Shown in pieces: positions 1 through 5,364 of a stretch of DNA of 6,317 nucleotides. A program made the position numbers and the translations under genes. Below the pieces are notes generated by a model that searched no databases, was not told the DNA's origin, and saw only the letters and a list, made by a program, of their open reading frames with translations. How positions within the stretch are numbered: position 1 is the first letter of the stretch; each line of letters opens with the position of its first letter. The stretch spans positions 1 to 6,317 of the forward strand of contig CASBRC010000381.1 of NCBI GenBank assembly GCA_949128015.1, given 5' to 3'. This DNA is from Synechococcales cyanobacterium PMM_0003. Its GTDB lineage: Bacteria > Cyanobacteriota > Cyanobacteriia > Pseudanabaenales > Pseudanabaenaceae.

Positions 1-740
1 ATCCTAATCATTTGGCGATCGCAGCCGAAACAAACTCATTAATAACTCCAGAAATAAATACGCTCGATAAAATCAAGAAACGGGGCAAGCTGATTATTGG
101 GGTCAAAGATAATTTGCCGCCCTTAGGATTTCGCGATCGCAATGGCAACTTGTCAGGGCTAGAAATTGATATGGCCCGTGAACTTGCTAAGGAGCTAAAT
201 ATGCCCCTTGAGTTGATGCCATTAAAAAATCGAGATCGCCTATCAGCATTACAAAATAATCAAGTGGATCTGGCGATCGCCCAAATTACTGTTACTACCA
301 ATCGTTCGCGCCTAGTTGATTTCTCTTTGCCCTACTACACCGACAGCACAATTGCGATCGCAAAGCGCGGCACAACCTCTCAAGACCTCAAACTACCTAT
401 GGCGATCGGTGTTATCAAGAATTCGGCTGCGATCGCAGTAATTCAGTCGCAATTCCCAAAAGCCGCAATTATTGGCGCTAATTACTATGCAGATGGGTTA
501 GCCGCTTTGCGATCGGACAAGATTAAAGCTTTTGTCGGCGATCGCACGAGTCTTACCCAATGGCTCAAAGATCATCCTGATTATGAAATTATTGGTCAAG
601 CATTGGCAGTTCATAGTTTAGCGATTGCCTTGCCGCGTGGTTTACAACATTTAGACTTACGCGATCGAGTATTTGATATTGTCGAGAAATGGCGCAAAAA
701 TGGCTGGCTCAAAGAAAGAGCAAATTATTGGGGACTATAA
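1..740 (+). CDS. Family 3 amino-acid-type ABC transporter substrate-binding protein, 5' end missing
   Basis: Probable periplasmic solute receptor of an ABC importer for amino acids or similar small polar molecules. The reading frame (first full codon at 3) is open to the left edge. A TTG at 12 could start it, but the text there (LAIAAET) resembles the end of a signal peptide with an AxA cleavage site, so the true start is probably off-window. Numbering from the TTG, the family signatures appear in order: KRGKLIIGV (23-31), the lobe 1 motif LSGLEIDMARELA (47-59), DLAIAQITVTTNRSR (86-100) where R98 matches the arginine that usually binds the ligand carboxylate, FSLPYY (104-109), and AFVGDRTSL (173-181) where D177 matches the usual amino-group ligand. 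The protein ends soon after the second lobe, as is normal, so no fused membrane or kinase domain follows. No permease or ATPase gene is visible here. The family is confident; the substrate is unknown. Confidence 0.86.
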   Translation, partial: PNHLAIAAETNSLITPEINTLDKIKKRGKLIIGVKDNLPPLGFRDRNGNLSGLEIDMARELAKELNMPLELMPLKNRDRLSALQNNQVDLAIAQITVTTNRSRLVDFSLPYYTDSTIAIAKRGTTSQDLKLPMAIGVIKNSAAIAVIQSQFPKAAIIGANYYADGLAALRSDKIKAFVGDRTSLTQWLKDHPDYEIIGQALAVHSLAIALPRGLQHLDLRDRVFDIVEKWRKNGWLKERANYWGL

Positions 741-769
741 AAAAGAGAGCGCTTTGCGCTCTCTTTTTT
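739..769. terminator. Bidirectional intrinsic terminator between convergent genes
   Basis: A perfect 12-bp stem pairs 741-752 (AAAAGAGAGCGC) with 756-767 around a TTT loop, and flanking A and T residues extend it to 14 bp. The T-run at 764-769 serves the plus-strand solute-binding gene. The A-run at 739-744 becomes a U-run for the minus-strand VKOR gene. It fills nearly the whole gap between the two stop codons (738-740 and 771-773), so it probably ends transcription from both sides. Confidence 0.9.
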
Positions 770-770
770 G

Positions 771-1646
771 TTATTTGCGATCGCCTGTATAGCCAGATGC
801 GGTTGCTAATTCATCTAAACTGCGTTCACCAGAAAGCATTTTGCCATTGATCTCCCAAGTCGGAAATCCTGTGATTCCTTTTTTCTGACATAGCTCAGTT
901 TGCGGGTTTACACCCTTAGAATCGCATTCAATATAAGGGACTAGCTTCTGCGCTTCACCAAATTGTTTTTTCTGATCTATACAATGAGGACACCAATAAG
1001 CGCCATACATCTTGGCATTAGTTACGGTCAAGTGTTGCGCTAAGCGCCCCGCAAAAGAATTACTCTGAGCCGCGATTTTACCTTGGCTAGCGTAAACTCC
1101 TAAAGTTCCCGTCAAAGTGACAATCGCCACGATCGCACCTGTAAAAAATAACTGACCAATATCTTTCCAAGTATTCCCAAATACTGTCAACAACCAAATT
1201 GTCGCCATAGCGACTGCCGAGGAAATGCAATAGAGACAAACTTGTGGTTGTCCGCCAATACTGCCCGATGCGAGGAGATACATCAGGTATCCACTAAAGA
1301 CAAGTGTTGACGAAGACACCATAAACATCAAGAAATTAGCTAACTCCTTGAGCTGTGACTGGGCTTTAGGATCATCGCGTTTTAATAATAATGGCAGTCC
1401 TGCCAAAAGCCCCAAGGTAAGATAGCCCAAAGCCCCAAAAATCGTTAGTGGAATACCAAAAATCTTGGCATATTCACTACTCAGGACTAAATCGCAGCCA
1501 CTACCTTGGACTTCGCAGAGTGCGACTTTTTGACCAAAGAAATGAGTTACGGTCAGATAAGTTACCAAAGAAAAGCCAAATAGTGACAAAGCGACGATCG
1601 CAGGGCGCGACCACCGATGCAACCAAGGCTCAGTTTTTTTTCGCAT
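771..1646 (-). CDS. Vitamin K epoxide reductase (VKOR) fused to a thioredoxin-like domain
   Basis: Inner or thylakoid membrane disulfide-forming enzyme. In this family the VKOR part uses quinone to regenerate disulfides, which the fused thioredoxin-like domain passes to exported proteins, replacing DsbB and DsbA. I chose the ATG at 1646 (291 aa) because AGGA lies six bases upstream; an in-frame TTG at 1661 would add five residues. From that ATG, four or five hydrophobic segments lie near 16-38, 62-88, 103-126, 138-156 and 163-186. Loop cysteines C44 and C51, a following S57, and the active CLYC pair C137/C140 match the layout of the crystallised Synechococcus VKOR. The C-terminal domain (about 207-291) has WCPHC (C219/C222), a second pair C241/C253, and GFPTW with the cis-proline P262. 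All eight expected cysteines are present. The gene lies 88 bases downstream of btpA, with a hairpin between. The family and fusion are clear; its partner proteins are not. Confidence 0.95.
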   Translation of the reverse strand: MRKKTEPWLHRWSRPAIVALSLFGFSLVTYLTVTHFFGQKVALCEVQGSGCDLVLSSEYAKIFGIPLTIFGALGYLTLGLLAGLPLLLKRDDPKAQSQLKELANFLMFMVSSSTLVFSGYLMYLLASGSIGGQPQVCLYCISSAVAMATIWLLTVFGNTWKDIGQLFFTGAIVAIVTLTGTLGVYASQGKIAAQSNSFAGRLAQHLTVTNAKMYGAYWCPHCIDQKKQFGEAQKLVPYIECDSKGVNPQTELCQKKGITGFPTWEINGKMLSGERSLDELATASGYTGDRK

Positions 1647-1695
1647 AGCTGTTCCTGACAATTTGTACCTACCTGCTCAAAAAAAATTTAGCGTT

Positions 1696-1720
1696 TGTAA
1701 CAGTGCGAAGCACTGTTACA
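1696..1720. repeat. Perfect 11-bp hairpin between btpA and the VKOR gene
   Basis: TGTAACAGTGC (1696-1706) is exactly complementary to 1710-1720 around a GAA loop, so the apex on the plus strand is GCGAAGC, a sequence known to form an unusually stable DNA mini-hairpin. It begins 15 bases beyond the btpA stop codon. On the minus strand a run of U follows only after about nine bases (near 1680-1688), so it is a poor textbook terminator. It may be a weak terminator, an RNA-stability element, or a dispersed palindromic repeat. Confidence 0.7.
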
Positions 1721-1734
1721 GATATTTATAGATT

Positions 1735-2601
1735 TTACCCAATTGGGATAGACGGCGATCGCAGTATTTGCTCTTCGGCAATATGCTTATTTTTTTTGTT
1801 GGCAATGTTTAACTTCACAGCATCGACAAAACGGCTAACCCGAATTGGATCAATCGCTTGTTGGATCTGACCATTACGTTTGAGCGAACTCGAAACAATC
1901 ACACCATCAGCATATTCCATAAGCTGCGGTACATTCTCCCATGTTGCACCAGAACCAACAAAGAGGGGAGTGTCACCACAGGCGAGTTTTGCTTCCTTAA
2001 GATCCTCAGATGTGGGCGGATGCCCCGTTGCCCATCCCGACAAAATCACCGCATCAGCAAGCCCGCGATGAATCGTATCGTGAACGGCTGCGGAAATCTG
2101 TGGTACAGAAATAGGCTGAGCGTGCTTCACTAAAACATCAGCAAAGATCTTTACATCTGAGCCTAGCTCACGGCGATAGCGCAAAAGTTTGTAAGCATCA
2201 CCTTCGATAATGCCCTGATCGGTTGCCATTACGCCCATGAGGACATTGACCCGAATAAACTTTGCACCAACACAGGATGCGATCGCTAAAGCACTATGAC
2301 CATCATTCCTTAAGACATTAAGCCCTACAGGAACTCCAACCATCTGCTTGACCCGATGCACAATCAAACTCATGGAACTGACTACCGCAGGATCGACGCG
2401 ATCTTTGGTAAACGGAGCATCAAAAAAATTCTCTACGACAATGCCATGCACTCCGCCTGCGGCGAGTGCGGTCGCTTCCTGCTCAGCACGATCAATCACC
2501 TCTTTAAGGCTGCTCCCCCAACGCGGCGAAGTAGGCAACGGCAAAAGATGAATGACCCCGATGACGGGTTTTGGTGTATCAAATAAACTACTTAAATCCA
2601 C
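1735..2601 (-). CDS. btpA: BtpA family protein (photosystem I biogenesis factor)
   Basis: A 288-aa protein of the BtpA family, whose cyanobacterial members are needed for stable accumulation of the photosystem I reaction centre; the biochemical activity is not established. Recognisable blocks are GVIHLLPLPTSPRWG (15-29), GIVVENFFDAPF (53-64), VGLNVLRND (92-100), then FIRVNV followed by ATDQGIIEG, FADVLVKHAQP, a DAVILSGWATG block and LFVGSGATWENV. The repeated beta-strand plus glycine pattern suits a TIM-barrel-like fold. No signal peptide or membrane segment is visible, which fits a peripheral protein on the cytoplasmic face. The start is a GTG at 2601. No in-frame ATG lies upstream, the nearest internal methionine is near residue 77, and MDL followed by a short lead to the GVIHLLPLP motif is the expected N terminus. 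An out-of-frame ATG overlaps this GTG. No Shine-Dalgarno sequence is evident. Length is normal for the family. Confidence 0.93.
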   Translation of the reverse strand: MDLSSLFDTPKPVIGVIHLLPLPTSPRWGSSLKEVIDRAEQEATALAAGGVHGIVVENFFDAPFTKDRVDPAVVSSMSLIVHRVKQMVGVPVGLNVLRNDGHSALAIASCVGAKFIRVNVLMGVMATDQGIIEGDAYKLLRYRRELGSDVKIFADVLVKHAQPISVPQISAAVHDTIHRGLADAVILSGWATGHPPTSEDLKEAKLACGDTPLFVGSGATWENVPQLMEYADGVIVSSSLKRNGQIQQAIDPIRVSRFVDAVKLNIANKKNKHIAEEQILRSPSIPIG

Positions 2602-2776
2602 ATGCGTGACGCTTATAAAAAACTTGAGGAAAAATTTAGGGGCTGAAGCTGAGTAACTAGCTTTTAATTTAACTTGATTATGAATGCATAATTTTATCGT
2701 GAATTCGATCCCGTCATTTCAATTTCTAGCAATAAACCCATAAAGTAGAAACGGCGCTAATTTCTCTGTCCACTTT
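2602..2776. promoter_or_regulatory. Divergent intergenic region with the promoters of btpA and the LpxB-related gene
   Basis: This 175-base AT-rich stretch separates two divergently transcribed genes, so both promoters should lie here. Candidate boxes are weak. On the minus strand TATAAG near 2613-2618 lies just ahead of the btpA GTG but has no good -35, and CATAAT lies near 2680-2685. On the plus strand TTGATT (2674-2679) is followed by poor -10 options. The right end is occupied by the inverted repeat starting at 2731. No open frame of note was found. The location is secure; exact promoter positions are not. Confidence 0.4.
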
Positions 2777-2787
2777 ATGGGTTTATT
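2731..2787 (+). repeat. 16-bp perfect inverted repeat spanning the start of the LpxB-related gene
   Basis: AATAAACCCATAAAGT (2731-2746) is exactly complementary to 2772-2787. The 25-base interior can add a helix between AGAAA (2747-2751) and TTTCT (2761-2765). The right arm contains the ATG at 2777 and ends four bases before the in-frame ATG at 2792. In an mRNA starting upstream, the structure would bury the first ATG and sit against the second. It could be a translational control element, an operator-like site, or one copy of a dispersed palindrome. Confidence 0.75.
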
Positions 2788-4048
2788 AATTATGATTAAT
2801 GCTCTTCACAGTACTGATATTTCCACAGATATTTTAATTCTGTCGAATGGACCTGGAGAGCTAACAACATGGGTATATCCTTTTCTCAAGGCTTTAGCAA
2901 TATCTCTGAAATCCTCTGAAAGTATAGCCAAAACCCGAATTTCGATCGCCCTATCGCCTTGCCAAAATGCTAGTGGACAAGAAGCTCAACTTGCTAAAAG
3001 TTTTCCTAATGTCGATCGCGTTTTACCGCAGGAGCAGTTTTTTGATTTTTTGCTATGGGGCAGAACTCCTAATTGGCAATGGGCTAAGCAAGGAATTGTA
3101 ATTTTTTTAGGTGGGGATCAATTTTTTGCGGTGGCGATCGCCAAGCGACTAGGTTACAAAACTTTAATTTATGCAGAATGGGAAGCCAGATGGTATCGCT
3201 GGGTAGATTTTTTTGCTGTCCGTAATCAGGCGATCGCCGATAATCTCCCAACAAAATTTCGCGCAAAAGCTGAAGTGATCGGTGATCTGATGGTCGATCG
3301 TATAGAGCCAGAGTCAATTATTGACTCTGGCTCTACGTTGCGAATTTGCTTTATGCCAGGTTCCAAAGGGCATAAATTACAGATTGGTGTGCCTTTGGCA
3401 GTTGCGATCGCAGACATCCTCAAACAAAAACGTCCTGATCTAGAATTAGTAATTGCCCTAGCACCAACGACCACCCCTGAAGCTTTAGCTCAATACGCTC
3501 AAAATAGCTTTCCCGCGCCCGACAGTGAAGGTACATCGGCAACGCTAGTAGAGGGCAACTTAGTCACTGCCAAAGGCACAATAATTAAGATTGATCGTGA
3601 ATTCCCTGCCCATGCCTTAATAGCTAGTAGTCAACTCTGCGTTACCACTGTCGGCGCAAATACGGCTGAGCTAGCCGCCCTTAACCAGCCGATGATTGTA
3701 CTTTTACCTACCAATTTTGCGGATATGACGGTGGGATGGGACGGACTGCTAGGGCTACTTGCATCTGCACCGTTATTGGGCAAATTTTTAGGAATTCTAA
3801 TTAATTCGATTTTAATTTCACAAATTCAAAAGAGAGGTCAATTGCTAGCTTGGCCAAATATCTGGGCAGGGGAGGAGATCGTGCCAGAATTATTAGGGAT
3901 GCTCACTCCGACTCAAGTTGCCACCGAAATTTTGTTTTATCTCGATCGCCCCGATGAGCTAGTAAAAATGCGCGATCGCCTAAAAAGAATCTGTGGAGAG
4001 TCAGGGGCCGCAACTAAGCTTGCGGCAATGGTTATAAAATTAATCTAA
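2777..4048 (+). CDS. Lipid-A-disaccharide synthase-related protein (GT-B-like)
   Basis: A 423-aa protein resembling the LpxB-related family of cyanobacteria and a few other phyla (TIGR03492 type), distinct from true LpxB and without an assigned reaction. A sugar-nucleotide glycosyltransferase with two Rossmann-like lobes is the likely fold. Visible blocks are DILILSNGPGELTTWV (18-33), FLGGDQFF (110-117) followed by LIYAEWEARW, GDLMVDRI ending at residue 176, PGSKGHKLQIGVPLA (194-208), TVGANTAELAALNQP (about 291-305, with the Gly and Glu of a nucleotide-sugar site) and PNIWAGEEIVPEL (360-372), close to the PN...VPEL block of LpxB. No signal peptide is seen. The start is uncertain: ATG 2777 lies in a hairpin arm, ATG 2792 gives 418 aa, and neither has a clear Shine-Dalgarno sequence. 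Residues 177-186 are encoded by a 33-bp palindrome just before the PGSK block. Transcription should end at the hairpin that overlaps the stop codon. The family is fairly sure; the substrate is unknown. Confidence 0.88.
   Translation: MGLLIMINALHSTDISTDILILSNGPGELTTWVYPFLKALAISLKSSESIAKTRISIALSPCQNASGQEAQLAKSFPNVDRVLPQEQFFDFLLWGRTPNWQWAKQGIVIFLGGDQFFAVAIAKRLGYKTLIYAEWEARWYRWVDFFAVRNQAIADNLPTKFRAKAEVIGDLMVDRIEPESIIDSGSTLRICFMPGSKGHKLQIGVPLAVAIADILKQKRPDLELVIALAPTTTPEALAQYAQNSFPAPDSEGTSATLVEGNLVTAKGTIIKIDREFPAHALIASSQLCVTTVGANTAELAALNQPMIVLLPTNFADMTVGWDGLLGLLASAPLLGKFLGILINSILISQIQKRGQLLAWPNIWAGEEIVPELLGMLTPTQVATEILFYLDRPDELVKMRDRLKRICGESGAATKLAAMVIKLI
3303..3335. repeat. 33-bp perfect palindrome inside a coding sequence
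   Basis: TAGAGCCAGAGTCAAT (3303-3318) is exactly complementary to 3320-3335, with a single centre base at 3319. It encodes residues 176-187 of the LpxB-related protein. Its phase makes both strands spell the same ten residues, EPESIIDSGS. As RNA it could form a 14-bp stem with a five-base loop. A perfect palindrome of this length is very unlikely by codon chance, which suggests a palindromic repeat inserted in frame into a permissive linker. Confidence 0.85.
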
Positions 4049-4076
4049 AAAAAGCCTTGCGATGCGAGGCTTTTTT
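4048..4076. terminator. Bidirectional intrinsic terminator between the LpxB-related gene and msrA
   Basis: AAAAAAGCCT (4048-4057) pairs with AGGCTTTTTT (4067-4076). Inside, T-G, G-C and C-G pairs close a GAT loop, giving a stem of 13 pairs including one wobble. The T-run at 4071-4076 ends plus-strand transcription immediately after the stop codon at 4046-4048. The A-run at 4047-4053 gives a U-run for msrA from the other side, whose stop lies 15 bases away. Confidence 0.9.
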
Positions 4077-4090
4077 GAGGATTTTTTGTT

Positions 4091-4747
4091 TTAGGAAACT
4101 GCGATCGCAGGAGGATAGCAAACGTTTGTACCACCTAAGCCACAATATCCACCAGGATTTTTGGCAAGGTATTGCTGATGGTAGCCCTCAGCATAATAAA
4201 ACTCGCCAGCATCACGAATCTCGGTCGTAATACCTGACTTCATCCCTGAAGCATTGAGCGCATCTTGGTAAACCTCGCGTGAATCCTCAGCAAGTTTTCT
4301 TTGGCTGTCGTTATAGACGTAAATACCTGAACGATATTGCGTTCCCTTATCATTGCCCTGTTGCATTCCTTGGGTCGGGTTATGGGACTCCCAAAAAACT
4401 TTGAGCAAATCAGCATAGCTAATTGCTGCGGGATCATACACAACCAGTACAACCTCGTTATGCCCCGTCTTTCCTGAACAAACCTCCTCATAGGTTGGAT
4501 TAGGAGTTAGTCCTGCGGCATAACCAACAGCCGTGATATAAACTCCTTTCTGTTGCCAAAACTTGCGTTCAGCGCCCCAAAAGCATCCCAAACCAAAAAC
4601 AGCAGTTTCCATACCTTCAGGGAAAGGAGGCTTCAGCGCATTACCATTTACAAAATGATGAGACGCTGTAGGAATTGTTGAAGATCTTCCAGCCAGAGCA
4701 TCTGCCGCAGTTGGAAGTGTTAATTTTTTGCCAAGTCCAAATAACAT
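4091..4747 (-). CDS. msrA: Peptide-methionine (S)-S-oxide reductase MsrA
   Basis: Repairs methionine-S-sulfoxide in proteins and as free amino acid, using thioredoxin as reductant; cytoplasmic. I take the ATG at 4747 (218 aa), because the resulting N terminus ([13 protein letters not shown]) matches long-form MsrA proteins and nothing resembling a ribosome site precedes the in-frame TTG at 4759. From this start the catalytic cysteine is C55 in [25 protein letters not shown] (85-100) and the PTQ...QGND..TQYRSG block follow. Recycling cysteines C202 and C210 lie in YCGLGG and NVCYP at the C terminus, the same three-cysteine plan as E. coli MsrA (212 aa). Small departures are GYAAG where GYAGG is usual and TGHNE for TGHAE. 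It is convergent with the LpxB-related gene. A 216-base gap with a large hairpin separates it from the DUF1816 gene upstream, so it probably has its own promoter; TTGATT and TATAAA with a 19-base spacer lie just ahead of the ATG but are weak. Confidence 0.97.
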   Translation of the reverse strand: MLFGLGKKLTLPTAADALAGRSSTIPTASHHFVNGNALKPPFPEGMETAVFGLGCFWGAERKFWQQKGVYITAVGYAAGLTPNPTYEEVCSGKTGHNEVVLVVYDPAAISYADLLKVFWESHNPTQGMQQGNDKGTQYRSGIYVYNDSQRKLAEDSREVYQDALNASGMKSGITTEIRDAGEFYYAEGYHQQYLAKNPGGYCGLGGTNVCYPPAIAVS

Positions 4748-4806
4748 ATACTCACTCAAAAAATTTATAAATTACTTTCAGATCTTTAAATCAACATCTC
4801 TATTAT

Positions 4807-4900
4807 GGATCGCAAACGAAATAACTTATGTATTTCAAAACCCAGATATGATTCGGCGGGCTTCGCCCGCCGAATCATATCTGGGTTTTATTTGCGATCC
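4807..4900. repeat. Nested inverted repeat with a 25-bp perfect hairpin (possible small palindromic element)
   Basis: The core is a perfect 25-bp stem pairing 4837-4861 with 4865-4889 around a TTC loop, with a GGCGGGC/GCCCGCC apex. Outside it GGATCGCAAA (4807-4816) is exactly complementary to TTTGCGATCC (4891-4900). The 20 bases between the left outer arm and the core hold their own 6-bp stem, GAAATA (4818-4823) with TATTTC (4831-4836). The whole 94 bases could therefore fold as a three-way junction. It lies in the leader of msrA and has no useful U-run, so it is more likely a dispersed palindromic or MITE-like element, or a structured RNA, than a terminator. Confidence 0.8.
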
Positions 4901-4916
4901 TATGCATTTATCTCAC

Positions 4917-4945
4917 AAAAAATTAGGGGCTTCAGCCCCTTAATT
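4917..4945 (-). terminator. Intrinsic terminator of the DUF1816 gene
   Basis: Read on the minus strand, a stem of AGGGGC with GCCCCT (4925-4930 with 4935-4940) closes a four-base loop. It is extended by four A-T pairs past one bulged base, and a six-base U-run (complement of 4917-4922) follows. It begins about 20 bases beyond the DUF1816 stop codon, the expected place for a terminator. Confidence 0.8.
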
Positions 4946-4963
4946 CTTTTATCAGTTTCGTGA

Positions 4964-5260
4964 TTACAGAGTCTGACCGCTAAATGCAAAAAAACGGTCA
5001 AACTTAAAATCCAGTGAATCGTCATAAATGGTCAGTTTCTCAGGTTTACAGCGTTTAACCATTACAGCCAAGCCCTTAGAACCTTCAGTTTCCAAATCTT
5101 CTATGTAACCAATTTTTGCGCCATCAGCTTCAGACTCACTGCTAAAGGGACCAAAATAATAAGTACAACGTGGCGAATCAGTAACAATTTCGATCCACAC
5201 AGCTAAGCCTAAGGTTTCGAGAATTGATGTATAAATGTTCTTAAACAAGTTACCACCCAT
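4964..5260 (-). CDS. DUF1816 domain protein, small conserved cyanobacterial protein
   Basis: A 98-aa protein that I recognise as a DUF1816 member. This small family is largely limited to cyanobacteria, and I know of no established function. The diagnostic stretch is VWIEIVTDSPRCTYYFGPF (21-39), followed by ESEAD and GYIEDLETEGSKG (51-63); together these form the single domain. The protein is soluble and acidic in its first half, with two cysteines (C32, C71) and no signal peptide or membrane segment. The ATG at 5260 gives the short lead expected before the domain, though no clear Shine-Dalgarno sequence precedes it. It lies 95 bases downstream of rlmB on the same strand and is followed by its own terminator, so it is probably a single-gene unit or a weak read-through partner. 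It contains no HIP1 octamer, within a 1.4-kb stretch that lacks them. Confidence 0.88.
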   Translation of the reverse strand: MGGNLFKNIYTSILETLGLAVWIEIVTDSPRCTYYFGPFSSESEADGAKIGYIEDLETEGSKGLAVMVKRCKPEKLTIYDDSLDFKFDRFFAFSGQTL

Positions 5261-5332
5261 GGTTTTACATAGCTAAAGTGAATGGTTTAAATAAATGACG
5301 AAGATTTGATTTCAAATCATTTTACTTCTATC

Positions 5333-5364
5333 TTTATATAACTTAAAACATGACTTCAAGACAA
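5333..5364 (-). promoter_or_regulatory. Possible sigma-70-type promoter of the DUF1816 gene
   Basis: On the minus strand TTGTCT (5359-5364) is followed after 18 bases by TATATA (5335-5340), which overlaps TATAAA (5333-5338). Each box matches consensus at only four or five of six positions, and the -35 lies within the last codons of rlmB. The start would leave a leader of about 70 bases. AT-rich sequence produces such matches by chance, so this is tentative. No terminator for rlmB is visible in the 95-base gap; a short GATTTGA/TCAAATC repeat at 5303-5318 is too small to count. Confidence 0.25.

Noticed and set aside
12..14. TTG as the start of the solute-binding protein
   Set aside because: The frame is open to the window edge and the residues at the TTG look like the end of a signal peptide, so the start is more likely upstream.
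1659..1661. TTG start for the VKOR-thioredoxin gene
   Set aside because: The ATG at 1646 has an AGGA ribosome-binding sequence at good spacing, though AGGTAGG ahead of the TTG keeps it possible.
1738..1747. CCCAATTGGG palindrome at the end of btpA as a binding site
   Set aside because: It is only 10 bp, lies within codons for the C-terminal residues, and has no partner site.
3226..3474. An 82-codon minus-strand frame inside the LpxB-related gene containing EPESIIDSGS
   Set aside because: The shared peptide is explained by the in-phase palindrome. The rest is a shadow of the well-supported plus-strand gene.
4807..4900. The large hairpin as the msrA or DUF1816 terminator
   Set aside because: No U-run follows on either strand at the right distance, and a better terminator for DUF1816 lies at 4917-4945.
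4728..4943. A 71-codon plus-strand frame in the msrA leader
   Set aside because: It runs through both arms of the large hairpin and the DUF1816 terminator, has no recognisable motif, and starts inside msrA on the opposite strand.
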